Assembly: GCA_036514535.1 (NCBI GenBank)
Contig: DATBWZ010000111.1
Span: forward strand, 1 to 11,099
Source of the DNA: DATBWZ01 sp036514535
GTDB lineage: Bacteria; JAMCPX01; DATBWZ01
Length of the DNA stretch: 11,099 bases
Direction of reading: 5' to 3'
Positions within the stretch are counted from its first letter, which is position 1, and every line of letters begins with the position of its first letter. Made by a program: the position numbers and the translations under genes. Below are positions 1 to 6,771 of the stretch, one piece after another. The notes under the pieces were generated by a model. It searched no databases, had not been told where the DNA came from, and saw only the letters and a program-made list of their open reading frames with translations.

Positions 1-2590
1 CATCCTTGGCTATATCGTGTGCCAGCCTGATTCTCTGTACGCAGAATGTGCATTTTTCCATTATGCCCCTTCCTCTTGCGGAGATGTCCGGATTGAGCAT
101 GAGATCCAGCGGTGACGCCCCTTTATGATCAAACCAGTTGAACCTTCTTACCTTATAAGGGCAGTTGTTTGCGCAGTACCTTGTTCCCACGCACCTGTTG
201 TAGATCTGAGCATTAAGGCCTTCGGGATTATGGTATGTTGCAAAGACCGGGCATACACTTTCGCATGGAGCATAGCTGCACTGCTGGCAAAGCATTGGAA
301 TAAAATAAAGTCTGTCACTGCTATCAAAGAACGGTTCAATCCTGATCCAGGACATCTCCCTGCCTTCCAGATGCGCTTTTTCTCCCACAATTGGAATGTT
401 GTTTTCAATATAGCATGCTGCCACGCAGGCAGAGCATCCTGTGCACAGGGTCAGGTCAATCGCCATTGCCCAGCGGTAATTCTTATGTTCTGGTTCAGGA
501 TAAAGACTTTTCTTTACTGTATCATGTTTTTTATTATGTTCAGGGTAAGGGATGATTCCCCGTCCTTCCGCATTAGTTGAACCAGATAATATTGGAATAT
601 ATTTTCTGACGCCAGTTTTTGTAATTTTTATTCCTTCAATGATGGTTTTCATCTCTCCGGTCCTGCTGTCATATAAAGGGATAACACTCTCCAGCATATC
701 AATCTGAATCATGGCGCATCTTTCATTTATTCCGCGCAGGACCTTTACCGGCAATTTTAAGTCCAGCCCATCTCCGGAAACAATAACTTCATCGCCATCC
801 CTGATACCCAGTATTTCTGCTTTGCTTTCGGAAACTGCTATCCATCTGCTGTAAGTAATGGTTGAAACAGGATCAGGAACCTCGTATGAAAGGGGTAATC
901 CCGCGGATCTCCCGTCATAGGTTCTTAAGGATGGCGCGATAATGAGCACTGATTCAGTTTTTACTTCAGGAAGTTTAAACGCTTTCAGCGAGGATAATAC
1001 AGATTCATGGTTAAGAACAACGCTGGCGCCGGACTTTTTTCCCTTAAAAAATCCCTTTTCCAGAAGTTCTTTTACAAATTTCTTATCCCCTGTTTTATCC
1101 CATTCCTGCAAAAGATATTCATGATAGGTTAATCTTTTTTCATTTCCCTTCTGCTCCAGAATTTTAAGGAGTATATCCCCTGCGGATAGCGTGCCGTAGA
1201 GCGGTTCCATAACTGGCTGGATCAGGGAAATTATTCCCTTTCGCGGTTCTGCATCGCCCCATGACTCCAGGGCATGGGAAACTGGGAGTATAATATCGCA
1301 CGCCTTAATCAGTCCTTCGGGTAGATCCGCTAATCCGATTGATAATTTTGCTTTTTTGATGTCAATTTCTGGCAGTCTCTGGCTTATTCCCGAAAGAAAT
1401 ATTACTCCCGCAGCGTTATTTCCCAGTTCCCTTGAAAATTTCTCAACATCAAGGAATGAGCCTACCGCGGAATAATTTTCTGCCTCTGAAAAGTCAATCG
1501 TGTTGCCAATCATTCCTGTTGCCCACTGAATCAATCCGCACACAAGGGCAGCGTCAAGCCCTGATGAATTGCCTGTTGATATGCCCCCGGTTATCATCAG
1601 TGGTCTTTTGGCTTTTTTCAGGCTTTTAACAACTTCTTCAATTTCATCTGTTTTCAGCCCTGTTTTCTCAGCAATAGTTCCAGCAGATGAAGACGGGAGC
1701 AATTTTGTTATTTCTGGCGAAAGACTATTTTTATAATGTTCTGAATTAACTATCTCGTGGAGCAGGTATATTAAAAGGTACAGTTCACTCCCTGGATTTA
1801 TCACCAGCCTTCTGTTTGCTCTTATGCCGGTGAGAGAAATGTGGGGTTCAAGATGAATCCATTTAAGATGGTTCTGTTCCTTTGCTTTCGCAAACCGGAG
1901 GGAATACGAGACAGGGCTTACAAAGGTATCAATGATATCGGTTCCGATTGTCAGAAGGAAATCGGCATTCTCTATCCGGTACAATGGGATATCGTTGAAA
2001 TTGAAAAGGATCTTGTTTGCTTTCCTGATTGCGGAATGGCTGTAGGCCTCAAATTCTGCCAGTCTTACGATCCCAAGATTTTTACAGAACCGGTCAATGA
2101 GCCTTGATAGGGACCCGGTGATCCTGCCAGAAAGGTAGAAATTCCTGCTCCCTGAAGAATCTGATTCTTTTAACGCCGCGGCTATCCTTGCAAATGCTTC
2201 ATCCCATACGGTTTCTTCATGTTTCCCACCTTGTTTGCGGACCAGCGGTTTTTTAAGCCTGTCAGGATGATATAACCTTGTTAATGAAGCCTGGCCCCGC
2301 AGGCAGAGTCTGCCGTCATTGACTGGATGTCCGGGCAGTCCCTCTATCTTTACGGGAAAGTTCATTCGCTGGTTGTTGTAAACCTTATCCCTTACTTTTA
2401 CAATCTGCCCGCAATTCGCTGGACATTCGGTACAGGTGGTCCGGTAGTAAAACGGCATGCCGGGAATCATTTCCTCCGGCGGGATAAGATAGGGAACGAT
2501 TAGCCTTGATGGTTTTTCTGAACAGGCGGAGCCAGTTGCAGCAACTCCGCCAGTTATCCCCAGTAGTTTAAAAAATTCCCGTCTTTTCAT
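1..2590 (-). CDS. actB: ActB-like molybdopterin/iron-sulfur subunit of an alternative complex III (partial, runs off left edge)
   Basis: I translated this frame by hand; it stays open for 863 codons and has no stop before the window edge. The protein starts with a twin-arginine signal (MKRREFFKLLG). It continues with the ActB-like stretch IVPYLIPPEEMIPG, a molybdopterin-oxidoreductase-like domain to about residue 690, and a ferredoxin-like domain. Domain 1 has cysteines 53, 56, 60 and 96 in a C-x2-C-x3-C...C arrangement. Domain 2 has C716/719/722/726, C768/771/776/780, C800/806/810 (in CVGTRYCANNC) and C847/850. Fusion of both domains and an upstream pentaheme cytochrome gene are the signature of alternative complex III, which oxidises quinol and passes electrons to periplasmic or membrane acceptors. 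I recognise no molybdenum-ligand motif, so it is probably not catalytic at Mo; this is inference. The remaining ferredoxin cysteines, and probably an NrfD-like actC, should lie left of the window. Cys23 (GSAC) could be a lipidation site, but the lipobox is poor. A related but separate-subunit alternative is the Qrc complex, which the fusion argues against. Confidence 0.88.
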   Translation of the reverse strand, partial: MKRREFFKLLGITGGVAATGSACSEKPSRLIVPYLIPPEEMIPGMPFYYRTTCTECPANCGQIVKVRDKVYNNQRMNFPVKIEGLPGHPVNDGRLCLRGQASLTRLYHPDRLKKPLVRKQGGKHEETVWDEAFARIAAALKESDSSGSRNFYLSGRITGSLSRLIDRFCKNLGIVRLAEFEAYSHSAIRKANKILFNFNDIPLYRIENADFLLTIGTDIIDTFVSPVSYSLRFAKAKEQNHLKWIHLEPHISLTGIRANRRLVINPGSELYLLIYLLHEIVNSEHYKNSLSPEITKLLPSSSAGTIAEKTGLKTDEIEEVVKSLKKAKRPLMITGGISTGNSSGLDAALVCGLIQWATGMIGNTIDFSEAENYSAVGSFLDVEKFSRELGNNAAGVIFLSGISQRLPEIDIKKAKLSIGLADLPEGLIKACDIILPVSHALESWGDAEPRKGIISLIQPVMEPLYGTLSAGDILLKILEQKGNEKRLTYHEYLLQEWDKTGDKKFVKELLEKGFFKGKKSGASVVLNHESVLSSLKAFKLPEVKTESVLIIAPSLRTYDGRSAGLPLSYEVPDPVSTITYSRWIAVSESKAEILGIRDGDEVIVSGDGLDLKLPVKVLRGINERCAMIQIDMLESVIPLYDSRTGEMKTIIEGIKITKTGVRKYIPILSGSTNAEGRGIIPYPEHNKKHDTVKKSLYPEPEHKNYRWAMAIDLTLCTGCSACVAACYIENNIPIVGEKAHLEGREMSWIRIEPFFDSSDRLYFIPMLCQQCSYAPCESVCPVFATYHNPEGLNAQIYNRCVGTRYCANNCPYKVRRFNWFDHKGASPLDLMLNPDISARGRGIMEKCTFCVQRIRLAHDIAKD

Positions 2591-2593
2591 ACA

Positions 2594-2638
2594 CTAATCT
2601 TGGCTCTCATCCGCTATTGACATAAAAATTTATCTCCT
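2594..2638 (-). promoter_or_regulatory. Strong ribosome site plus 9-codon in-frame leader ORF before actB
   Basis: After the actA stop codon, the sequence AGGAGA (2638-2633) stands nine bases before an ATG at 2623. That ATG opens MSIADESQD and is closed by TAG at 2596-2594. One codon later (TGT) comes the ATG of actB at 2590, in the same frame. The ATG at 2590 has no comparable ribosome site of its own; the only candidate is a weak GGATGAGAG. The arrangement suggests either translation of a short leader with re-initiation on actB, or a longer ActB N-terminus that was cut by a point mutation to TAG. Confidence 0.55.
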
Positions 2639-2643
2639 GCGCC

Positions 2644-3168
2644 TTATTTATGACATGTGTAGCAATCCAGCGGTGCATTTTTTGATCTGTGGCAGGAAAC
2701 ACACCATCCCATATTAAGGGAATAAACCTTTATAATTTTCTCCATTGTTTTTACATCACCATGACACACTGAGCAATCAATCCCCTTTAAAACATGTCTC
2801 TTGTGAGAGAAATATACATGATCCGGCATGAAGTAGATTTTTACCCATGGCACCGATTCTTTTCGTTCCCAGTAACCAAGGAGTTTTTTGATCTCCGGTT
2901 TTTCAGTTGCAATAAAAGCATGGCAGTCAATGCATTTCTGGACCGGCGGAACCTCAGCCCTCGGAGATTTGTCCGGATAAAGGTGGCAGAATGCGCAATC
3001 AATTCCAAGTTCGGACACGTGCTTTCTGTGGCTGAAGGCAATTGGTTGTTCATGGCCATTCTTATCCGTGTTCCAGTAGAATGCAAATGCAGAGACAATC
3101 AGCAGTAACAAAGCGAAGCAAAGCAATGATCCCGCTATTAAGAACAGTTTCAGATTTTTCAATTTCAT
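2644..3168 (-). CDS. actA: Pentaheme cytochrome c, ActA-like subunit of alternative complex III
   Basis: This 174-residue protein has one hydrophobic segment near the N-terminus (about residues 8-32) that would act as an uncleaved anchor or export signal, placing the rest in the periplasm. Five CxxCH haem c motifs are visible, at C58-H62, C79-H83, C132-H136, C156-H160 and C169-H173. The FSHRKH and FSHKRH stretches (residues 45-50 and 120-125) supply likely distal haem ligands, as is common in multihaem cytochromes of this type. It lies directly before actB with a 20-base gap to that gene's upstream ribosome site, so the two are surely one operon. In characterised alternative complex III the pentaheme ActA takes electrons from the iron-sulfur subunit ActB. 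The protein is rather short for an ActA. The start at 3168 lacks a clear Shine-Dalgarno sequence, but an in-frame stop lies a few codons upstream, so no longer form is possible. Small cytochrome c7 or Qrc-type subunits are less likely given the fused ActB. Confidence 0.85.
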   Translation of the reverse strand: MKLKNLKLFLIAGSLLCFALLLLIVSAFAFYWNTDKNGHEQPIAFSHRKHVSELGIDCAFCHLYPDKSPRAEVPPVQKCIDCHAFIATEKPEIKKLLGYWERKESVPWVKIYFMPDHVYFSHKRHVLKGIDCSVCHGDVKTMEKIIKVYSLNMGWCVSCHRSKNAPLDCYTCHK

Positions 3169-3227
3169 AATGATTGTTTCATTTTACACTAAGATTTTAG
3201 AATTTGCATCTTGATTTTCTATTTTTT

Positions 3228-3258
3228 ATTATATCGTTTTTCCGAATTCGCTTGACAA
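3228..3258 (-). promoter_or_regulatory. Candidate promoter for actAB
   Basis: On the minus strand a perfect TATAAT (3233-3228) lies 19 bases from TTGTCA (3258-3253). The spacing is longer than ideal. A start near 3221 would give a leader of roughly 50 bases before actA. The -35 box overlaps the -35 box of the plus-strand pal promoter. Confidence 0.4.
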
Positions 3259-3280
3259 TAAACACCTGACAAACTAAATT
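3252..3280 (+). promoter_or_regulatory. Candidate sigma-70-type promoter for pal
   Basis: A perfect TTGACA (3252-3257) is followed after 17 bases by TAAATT (3275-3280), matching four of six -10 positions. A second possible pairing is CTGACA (3266-3271) with TATAGA (3288-3293) at 16 bases. Either would transcribe pal, whose ATG is at 3315. Confidence 0.45.
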
Positions 3281-3302
3281 TATAAATTATAGATAGATAA
3301 AA

Positions 3303-3308
3303 AGGAGG
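3303..3308 (+). promoter_or_regulatory. Strong Shine-Dalgarno site of pal
   Basis: AGGAGG lies six bases before the ATG at 3315. It is the clearest ribosome site in the window and fixes the pal start. It contrasts with several neighbours that have no recognisable site. Confidence 0.8.
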
Positions 3309-3314
3309 TGTATT

Positions 3315-3803
3315 ATGCAAAAGAGAATTTTATTGGTTGTGATAGTTTGCACTGCAATATTCATGGGGTGCCCAAAGAAGGCCGAGATTAAACCCGAGGA
3401 ATCGGCAAAAGCCCCTGTACAGCAGGAAGAGCCAAAGGCAGTTCCTTCTCCTGCGATGCCTGCGGAGGCAATAACGCTTAAGAGCGTTAATTTTGATTTT
3501 GACAGCTCAAATATAAGATCAAAAGATGCGGAGATTTTGAAGGAAAACGCAAAAATGATCAAGGCAAACCAGGATGTTAAGGTGGTATTGGAAGGTAATT
3601 GTGACGAACGCGGAACAAATGAGTACAATATGGCGCTCGGTGAGCGAAGGGCAAATTCAGTAAAGGCATATCTTCTCACTCTCGGCATAGATGCTGGCAG
3701 ATTGTCCTCGGTTTCTTACGGCGAAGAGAAGCCTGTATGCACAGAATCTGATGAATCCTGCTGGTGGAAGAACAGACGGGTTGATTTGATAATTTCCAAA
3801 TAA
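3315..3803 (+). CDS. pal: Peptidoglycan-associated lipoprotein (Pal), OmpA-family C-terminal domain
   Basis: This 162-residue protein has a lipoprotein signal peptide with Cys19 in FMGC as the likely lipidated residue. The -3 residue is Phe, so the lipobox is not perfect. A Lys/Glu/Pro/Ala-rich linker runs to about residue 52, and an OmpA-like peptidoglycan-binding domain follows. Typical Pal features are NFDFDSSNIR (59-68), EGNCDERGTNEYN (93-105), LGERRANSVKAYL (108-120) and WKNRRVDL at the end. Cysteines 142 and 149 flank the acidic loop before the tryptophans and could form a disulfide. Pal anchors the outer membrane to peptidoglycan and normally works with TolB and the TolQRA motor, but no tol gene is in the window. 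The gene has its own promoter, a strong ribosome site and a terminator, so it is probably a single-gene unit here. A general OmpA-domain lipoprotein is the only real alternative. Confidence 0.9.
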   Translation: MQKRILLVVIVCTAIFMGCPKKAEIKPEESAKAPVQQEEPKAVPSPAMPAEAITLKSVNFDFDSSNIRSKDAEILKENAKMIKANQDVKVVLEGNCDERGTNEYNMALGERRANSVKAYLLTLGIDAGRLSSVSYGEEKPVCTESDESCWWKNRRVDLIISK

Positions 3804-3809
3804 ATGTGG

Positions 3810-3842
3810 CAGGGGCACGCAGCAACGTGCCCTGTATTTTTT
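3810..3842 (+). terminator. Intrinsic terminator after pal
   Basis: A G+C-rich stem, CAGGGGCACG (3810-3819) against CGTGCCCTG (3826-3834), gives nine pairs with one bulged G. The loop has six bases, and TATTTTTT follows at 3835-3842. It starts six bases after the pal stop codon. Confidence 0.85.
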
Positions 3843-3870
3843 AATCCAATCTTTATTTTATTATTAAATA

Positions 3871-5604
3871 ATGAAATTTAACGAAGGAATTTTATGGCTT
3901 GAGTGGGGGGATGAGGCATTCAAAAGGGCCGAATCAGAGGACAAACCCATAATTTTATCAATCTCAGCTGCATGGTGCCACTGGTGCCATGTGATGTATA
4001 ACACAACCTATGCCGATCCCCGTATAATTGAAGAGATAAACCGCGAATACATTCCGGTTAGCGTTGATACCGACCACAGACCCGATATAAATGAAAGATA
4101 CAACATGGGCGGATGGCCCTCAACAGTTTTCCTGACGTCCGGTGGGGATATACTTACCGGGGGGACATACCTACCTCCCGATCATATGCTGAACGCTCTC
4201 CAGTCGGTTGCCAGATTTTACCGCGAGGAAAGGCCCGGCATATATTTGGATATTCAGAAGAGAAAATCTGCAGAAAAGGCCACTGCTATGGGTATTGCGG
4301 AGGAAAAACCGGTAATTCAAGATATTGAGGAATTAATAAGATTTAATTTTGATAAAAAAATGGGTGGATTCGGAACAGAGCCTAAGTTTCCTCATATTGA
4401 TGCGTTGCTATTTGCGCTCAGGCACGGGTTCATCCATGATGATCAGGAACTGATTGAAATTGCAGAAAAGACCCTGGATATTATTGGAAACTCTGCAATT
4501 TACGATAAGGTTGATGGCGGTTTTTTCCGGTATTCAACAACAAGGGACTGGTCGGTTCCTCATTATGAAAAGATGCTTGAAGATAATGCCGGCTTTCTCC
4601 GGCTTTACACAGAAGCATTCCAGGCAATTGGAAAAGAAGCATATAAAAAGAAAACCGAAGATATAATAAGATACCTGATGGATACGCTGTATGATTCTGA
4701 AAAAGCATGCTTCTGCGGGAGCCAGGATGCAGATGAAGATTATTATTCAAAGAATCTTTCCGCAAGAAAGGAAATGCCGTCTCCAAGCATTGATAAGACT
4801 ATTTATACAAACTGGAATGCTGAGGTTGCAGAGTCATTAATGTATGCAGGGGCTGTATTTGAAAGATCTGATCTTATAAACACTGGTATGGGCGTACTTC
4901 AAAACCTGATGGAAATTTCTTTTGATAGCGAGGGGAATATATATCACTATTTTACTGACGACAAACACCTTAATGGCCTGCTGGTGGATTATATCGGCGT
5001 GATCAGGGCTTCTCTTGTTGCTGCGTCAATCAACGGGGAAAAATACCTTGTTGACCGGGCAAGCCGGATGGTTGATTCAGTTGCAAGAACCCTGTGGGAT
5101 AAGGATGAGGGTGGATTTTACGATATACCTGACAGCATTGGAAATAATGGCGAACTTAATAAAAGATTAAAGCCGTTTCTTAGCAACTCAAAAATGGTTC
5201 AAGCGCTGTGCAGTCTTTTTTTTGTAACCGCAGATGAAAGTTTAAGGAAAAAGGCCGAAGCGATACTTAATAATTACGCAGAGAGTTACAGAAACTACAA
5301 TATATCAGCATCTGTCTATGCTCAGGCATTTGCCATGGCAAAGACCCCGCCTGTTATTTTTACCGTTGCAGGCTCAATTGACGAACCAGAAACAAAGAAT
5401 TTGTTAAGGGAGGCGTTTCGTTTTTATTATCCGGGAAAGGCAGTGGTTTTTCTTGATAAGGAGAAGGATGCCGGGGTTATACGGGAACGGGGCATTTCAG
5501 CTGGCAATATGCCTGTTCTGCTGCCGTGCGAGGGCACAATATGTTTTTCTCCTGTGAGGAAGGCGGATGATTTCAGAAATCTGCTTCGTGAATTGAAGGG
5601 ATAG
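3871..5604 (+). CDS. DUF255 / YyaL-type thioredoxin-domain protein with (alpha/alpha)6 barrel
   Basis: The 577-residue protein has two parts. The first is a thioredoxin-like domain with WCHWCH (C36 and C39 as the redox-type pair) and GGWP (80-83) carrying the usual cis-proline. The second is a helical barrel like that of six-hairpin glycosidases, with the family motifs GGFGTEPKFP (165-174), GGFFRYS (216-222), VPHYEKMLEDNA (229-240), SQDADED (284-290) and DKTIYTNWN (308-316). This is the family of B. subtilis YyaL and human SPATA20, whose substrate and reaction are not established. It is shorter than the roughly 680-700 residues usual for YyaL and lacks most of the N-terminal segment (SPYLLQHAHNPVDW-like) before the tryptophan-rich start of the domain. 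A stop codon two codons upstream rules out a longer form. No Shine-Dalgarno site is visible. No signal peptide is seen, so it is probably cytoplasmic. It stands alone between the pal terminator and a structured spacer. Confidence 0.85.
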   Translation: MKFNEGILWLEWGDEAFKRAESEDKPIILSISAAWCHWCHVMYNTTYADPRIIEEINREYIPVSVDTDHRPDINERYNMGGWPSTVFLTSGGDILTGGTYLPPDHMLNALQSVARFYREERPGIYLDIQKRKSAEKATAMGIAEEKPVIQDIEELIRFNFDKKMGGFGTEPKFPHIDALLFALRHGFIHDDQELIEIAEKTLDIIGNSAIYDKVDGGFFRYSTTRDWSVPHYEKMLEDNAGFLRLYTEAFQAIGKEAYKKKTEDIIRYLMDTLYDSEKACFCGSQDADEDYYSKNLSARKEMPSPSIDKTIYTNWNAEVAESLMYAGAVFERSDLINTGMGVLQNLMEISFDSEGNIYHYFTDDKHLNGLLVDYIGVIRASLVAASINGEKYLVDRASRMVDSVARTLWDKDEGGFYDIPDSIGNNGELNKRLKPFLSNSKMVQALCSLFFVTADESLRKKAEAILNNYAESYRNYNISASVYAQAFAMAKTPPVIFTVAGSIDEPETKNLLREAFRFYYPGKAVVFLDKEKDAGVIRERGISAGNMPVLLPCEGTICFSPVRKADDFRNLLRELKG

Positions 5605-5692
5605 CGCTCGGGAGCAGCGTAATTTTCTTTTCGCTTGTAATTGCGGTCCCGAGGGCGCCAAATCCCTCGCCAAATTAAAAAAAAGTTTTAAT
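5604..5692 (+). other. Structured spacer: long imperfect stem-loop and overlapping alternative hairpins
   Basis: Right after the preceding stop codon, GCGCTCGGGA (from 5604) pairs with TCCCGAG-GG-CGC (5647-5658). Inside it CGTAATT (5618-5624) pairs with AATTGCG (5639-5645) around a 14-base loop. A second hairpin, CGAGGG (5650-5655) with CCCTCG (5664-5669), uses part of the same bases, so the two exclude each other. An A+T stem, ATTAAAA (5674-5680) with TTTTAAT (5686-5692), follows, and then a T-rich stretch. The element may end transcription of the upstream gene or act in the leader of the haem operon, but it does not form one textbook terminator. Confidence 0.5.
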
Positions 5693-5716
5693 ATGTTTTT
5701 TAAATGTTTTTAAATG

Positions 5717-5725
5717 TGTTACACT
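5717..5725 (+). promoter_or_regulatory. hemE: Candidate extended -10 promoter of the hem operon
   Basis: TGTTACACT contains a TGn extension and a TACACT -10 hexamer. The -35 region is only a T-tract. A start some seven bases downstream would leave a leader of fewer than ten bases before the ATG at 5740, where no Shine-Dalgarno site is visible. Confidence 0.35.
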
Positions 5726-5739
5726 CTAAATCTGAATTT

Positions 5740-6771
5740 ATGCAAAACAATAGATTTCTAAATGCGTGTCTGAAAAAACCAGTAGATTGCACTCCTGTCT
5801 GGATTATGCGTCAGGCCGGAAGGTATCTTAAAGAGTACATGGCGATCCGGGAAAAGATGCCTTTTATTGAAATGTGCAAGACCCCGGATATTGCTGCGGA
5901 GGTTACCCTGCAGCCGCTCAGAATTATCAATCTTGATGCTGCCATTATATTCGCGGATATCCTGCTTCCCTTGGAGAAGATGGGGATAGGCTTTGAGTTT
6001 TCAAAGGAAGAGGGTCCGGTGATATACGACCCCATAAGGACTGAGCGGCAGATAAACAAATTGCGGGTTATAGAACCAGAAGAGGATGTCCGATATGTTC
6101 TTGAGGCGATAAGGCTTGTAAGAAAGGAGTTAGGGAATAAAGTCCCGCTGATTGGTTTTTCAGGAGCGCCATTTACCCTTGCTAGTTATGTAATAGAGGG
6201 CGGGCATTCGCAAAATTACCTTCTTACAAAAAAAATGATGATCTCCGAGCCGGCGCTATGGCGGAAACTAATGGACAGGCTTTCAGCGGTTGTAATAAAA
6301 TATCTTCTTGCCCAAATTGCTGCGGGTGCACAGGTTGTGCAGATATTTGATTCATGGGTGGGGTGCCTGAGCCCGGTGGATTATAGCAACTTTGTGCTGC
6401 CGTATATGAAAAAGATAATGAGGGCCCTTAAAAAGGGAAGGGTGCCCGTCATCAATTTCGCAACGGATACATCCGGGGTGCTGGGGCTGATGCGTGAGGC
6501 AGGCGGTGATGTGATTGGCGTTGACTGGAGGATAGATCTGGATGCGGCCTGGAAAAGGCTTGGATACACAGTGGGAATCCAGGGTAACCTTGATCCAGCG
6601 ATCCTGTTTGCGAAGCCAGAGGCTATTAAAAAACGTGTCAGGGATATACTGAAAAAGGCAAATGGCAGACGGGGGCATATATTTAATCTTGGGCATGGTG
6701 TATTTCCGGGAACGCCCGTTGATAATGTGAAGGCGCTCGTGGATATGGTGCACAGCCTGAGCGCCCGGTAG
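5740..6771 (+). CDS. hemE: Uroporphyrinogen III decarboxylase
   Basis: HemE removes four acetate carboxyl groups from uroporphyrinogen III to give coproporphyrinogen III, in the cytoplasm. The 343-residue product has the expected length. It shows the family signatures PVWIMRQAGRYLKEY (19-33), FADILLPLEKMG (71-82, with the catalytic-type Asp73), GFSGAPFTLASYVIEGG (139-155, with Tyr150), FDSWVGCLSP (203-212), GIQGNLDP (279-286) and FNLGHGVFPGTP (315-326, with His319). An ATG at 5704 is in frame, but I chose 5740 because MQNNRFLNAC matches the usual HemE start; the 12 extra residues do not, and neither start has a ribosome site. It is the first gene of hemE-hemH-hemY, and its TAG stop is followed at once by the hemH ATG. 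The long structured spacer separates it from the upstream gene, so it probably has its own promoter. Confidence 0.96.
   Translation: MQNNRFLNACLKKPVDCTPVWIMRQAGRYLKEYMAIREKMPFIEMCKTPDIAAEVTLQPLRIINLDAAIIFADILLPLEKMGIGFEFSKEEGPVIYDPIRTERQINKLRVIEPEEDVRYVLEAIRLVRKELGNKVPLIGFSGAPFTLASYVIEGGHSQNYLLTKKMMISEPALWRKLMDRLSAVVIKYLLAQIAAGAQVVQIFDSWVGCLSPVDYSNFVLPYMKKIMRALKKGRVPVINFATDTSGVLGLMREAGGDVIGVDWRIDLDAAWKRLGYTVGIQGNLDPAILFAKPEAIKKRVRDILKKANGRRGHIFNLGHGVFPGTPVDNVKALVDMVHSLSAR

Noticed and set aside
125..580. Plus-strand open frame of 151 codons, and other plus-strand frames up to 2107, opposite actB
   Set aside because: They lie wholly on the other strand of the 863-codon actB frame, which has many conserved motifs; they have no recognisable domain and no ribosome site.
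1..2590. actB as a catalytic molybdenum enzyme such as thiosulfate or polysulfide reductase
   Set aside because: The fusion to the ferredoxin domain, motifs such as CVGTRYCANNCPYK and HALESWGDAEPRKG, and the upstream pentaheme cytochrome match alternative complex III; no molybdenum ligand motif was recognised.
2594..2596. TAG as a pyrrolysine or reassigned sense codon
   Set aside because: TAG ends the DUF255-family gene at 5602-5604 and hemE at 6769-6771 at the expected family lengths, so it acts as a normal stop here. Readthrough at this one site is left open as a finding only.
5693..5713. Short T-rich tandem repeat as a mobile-element end or CRISPR remnant
   Set aside because: The unit is only about ten A+T bases repeated twice, with no spacers, terminal inverted repeats or transposase nearby.
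5704..5739. Longer HemE start at the ATG at 5704
   Set aside because: The 12 extra residues do not resemble HemE N-termini, the -10-like box lies inside them, and MQNNRFLNAC at 5740 fits the family start.
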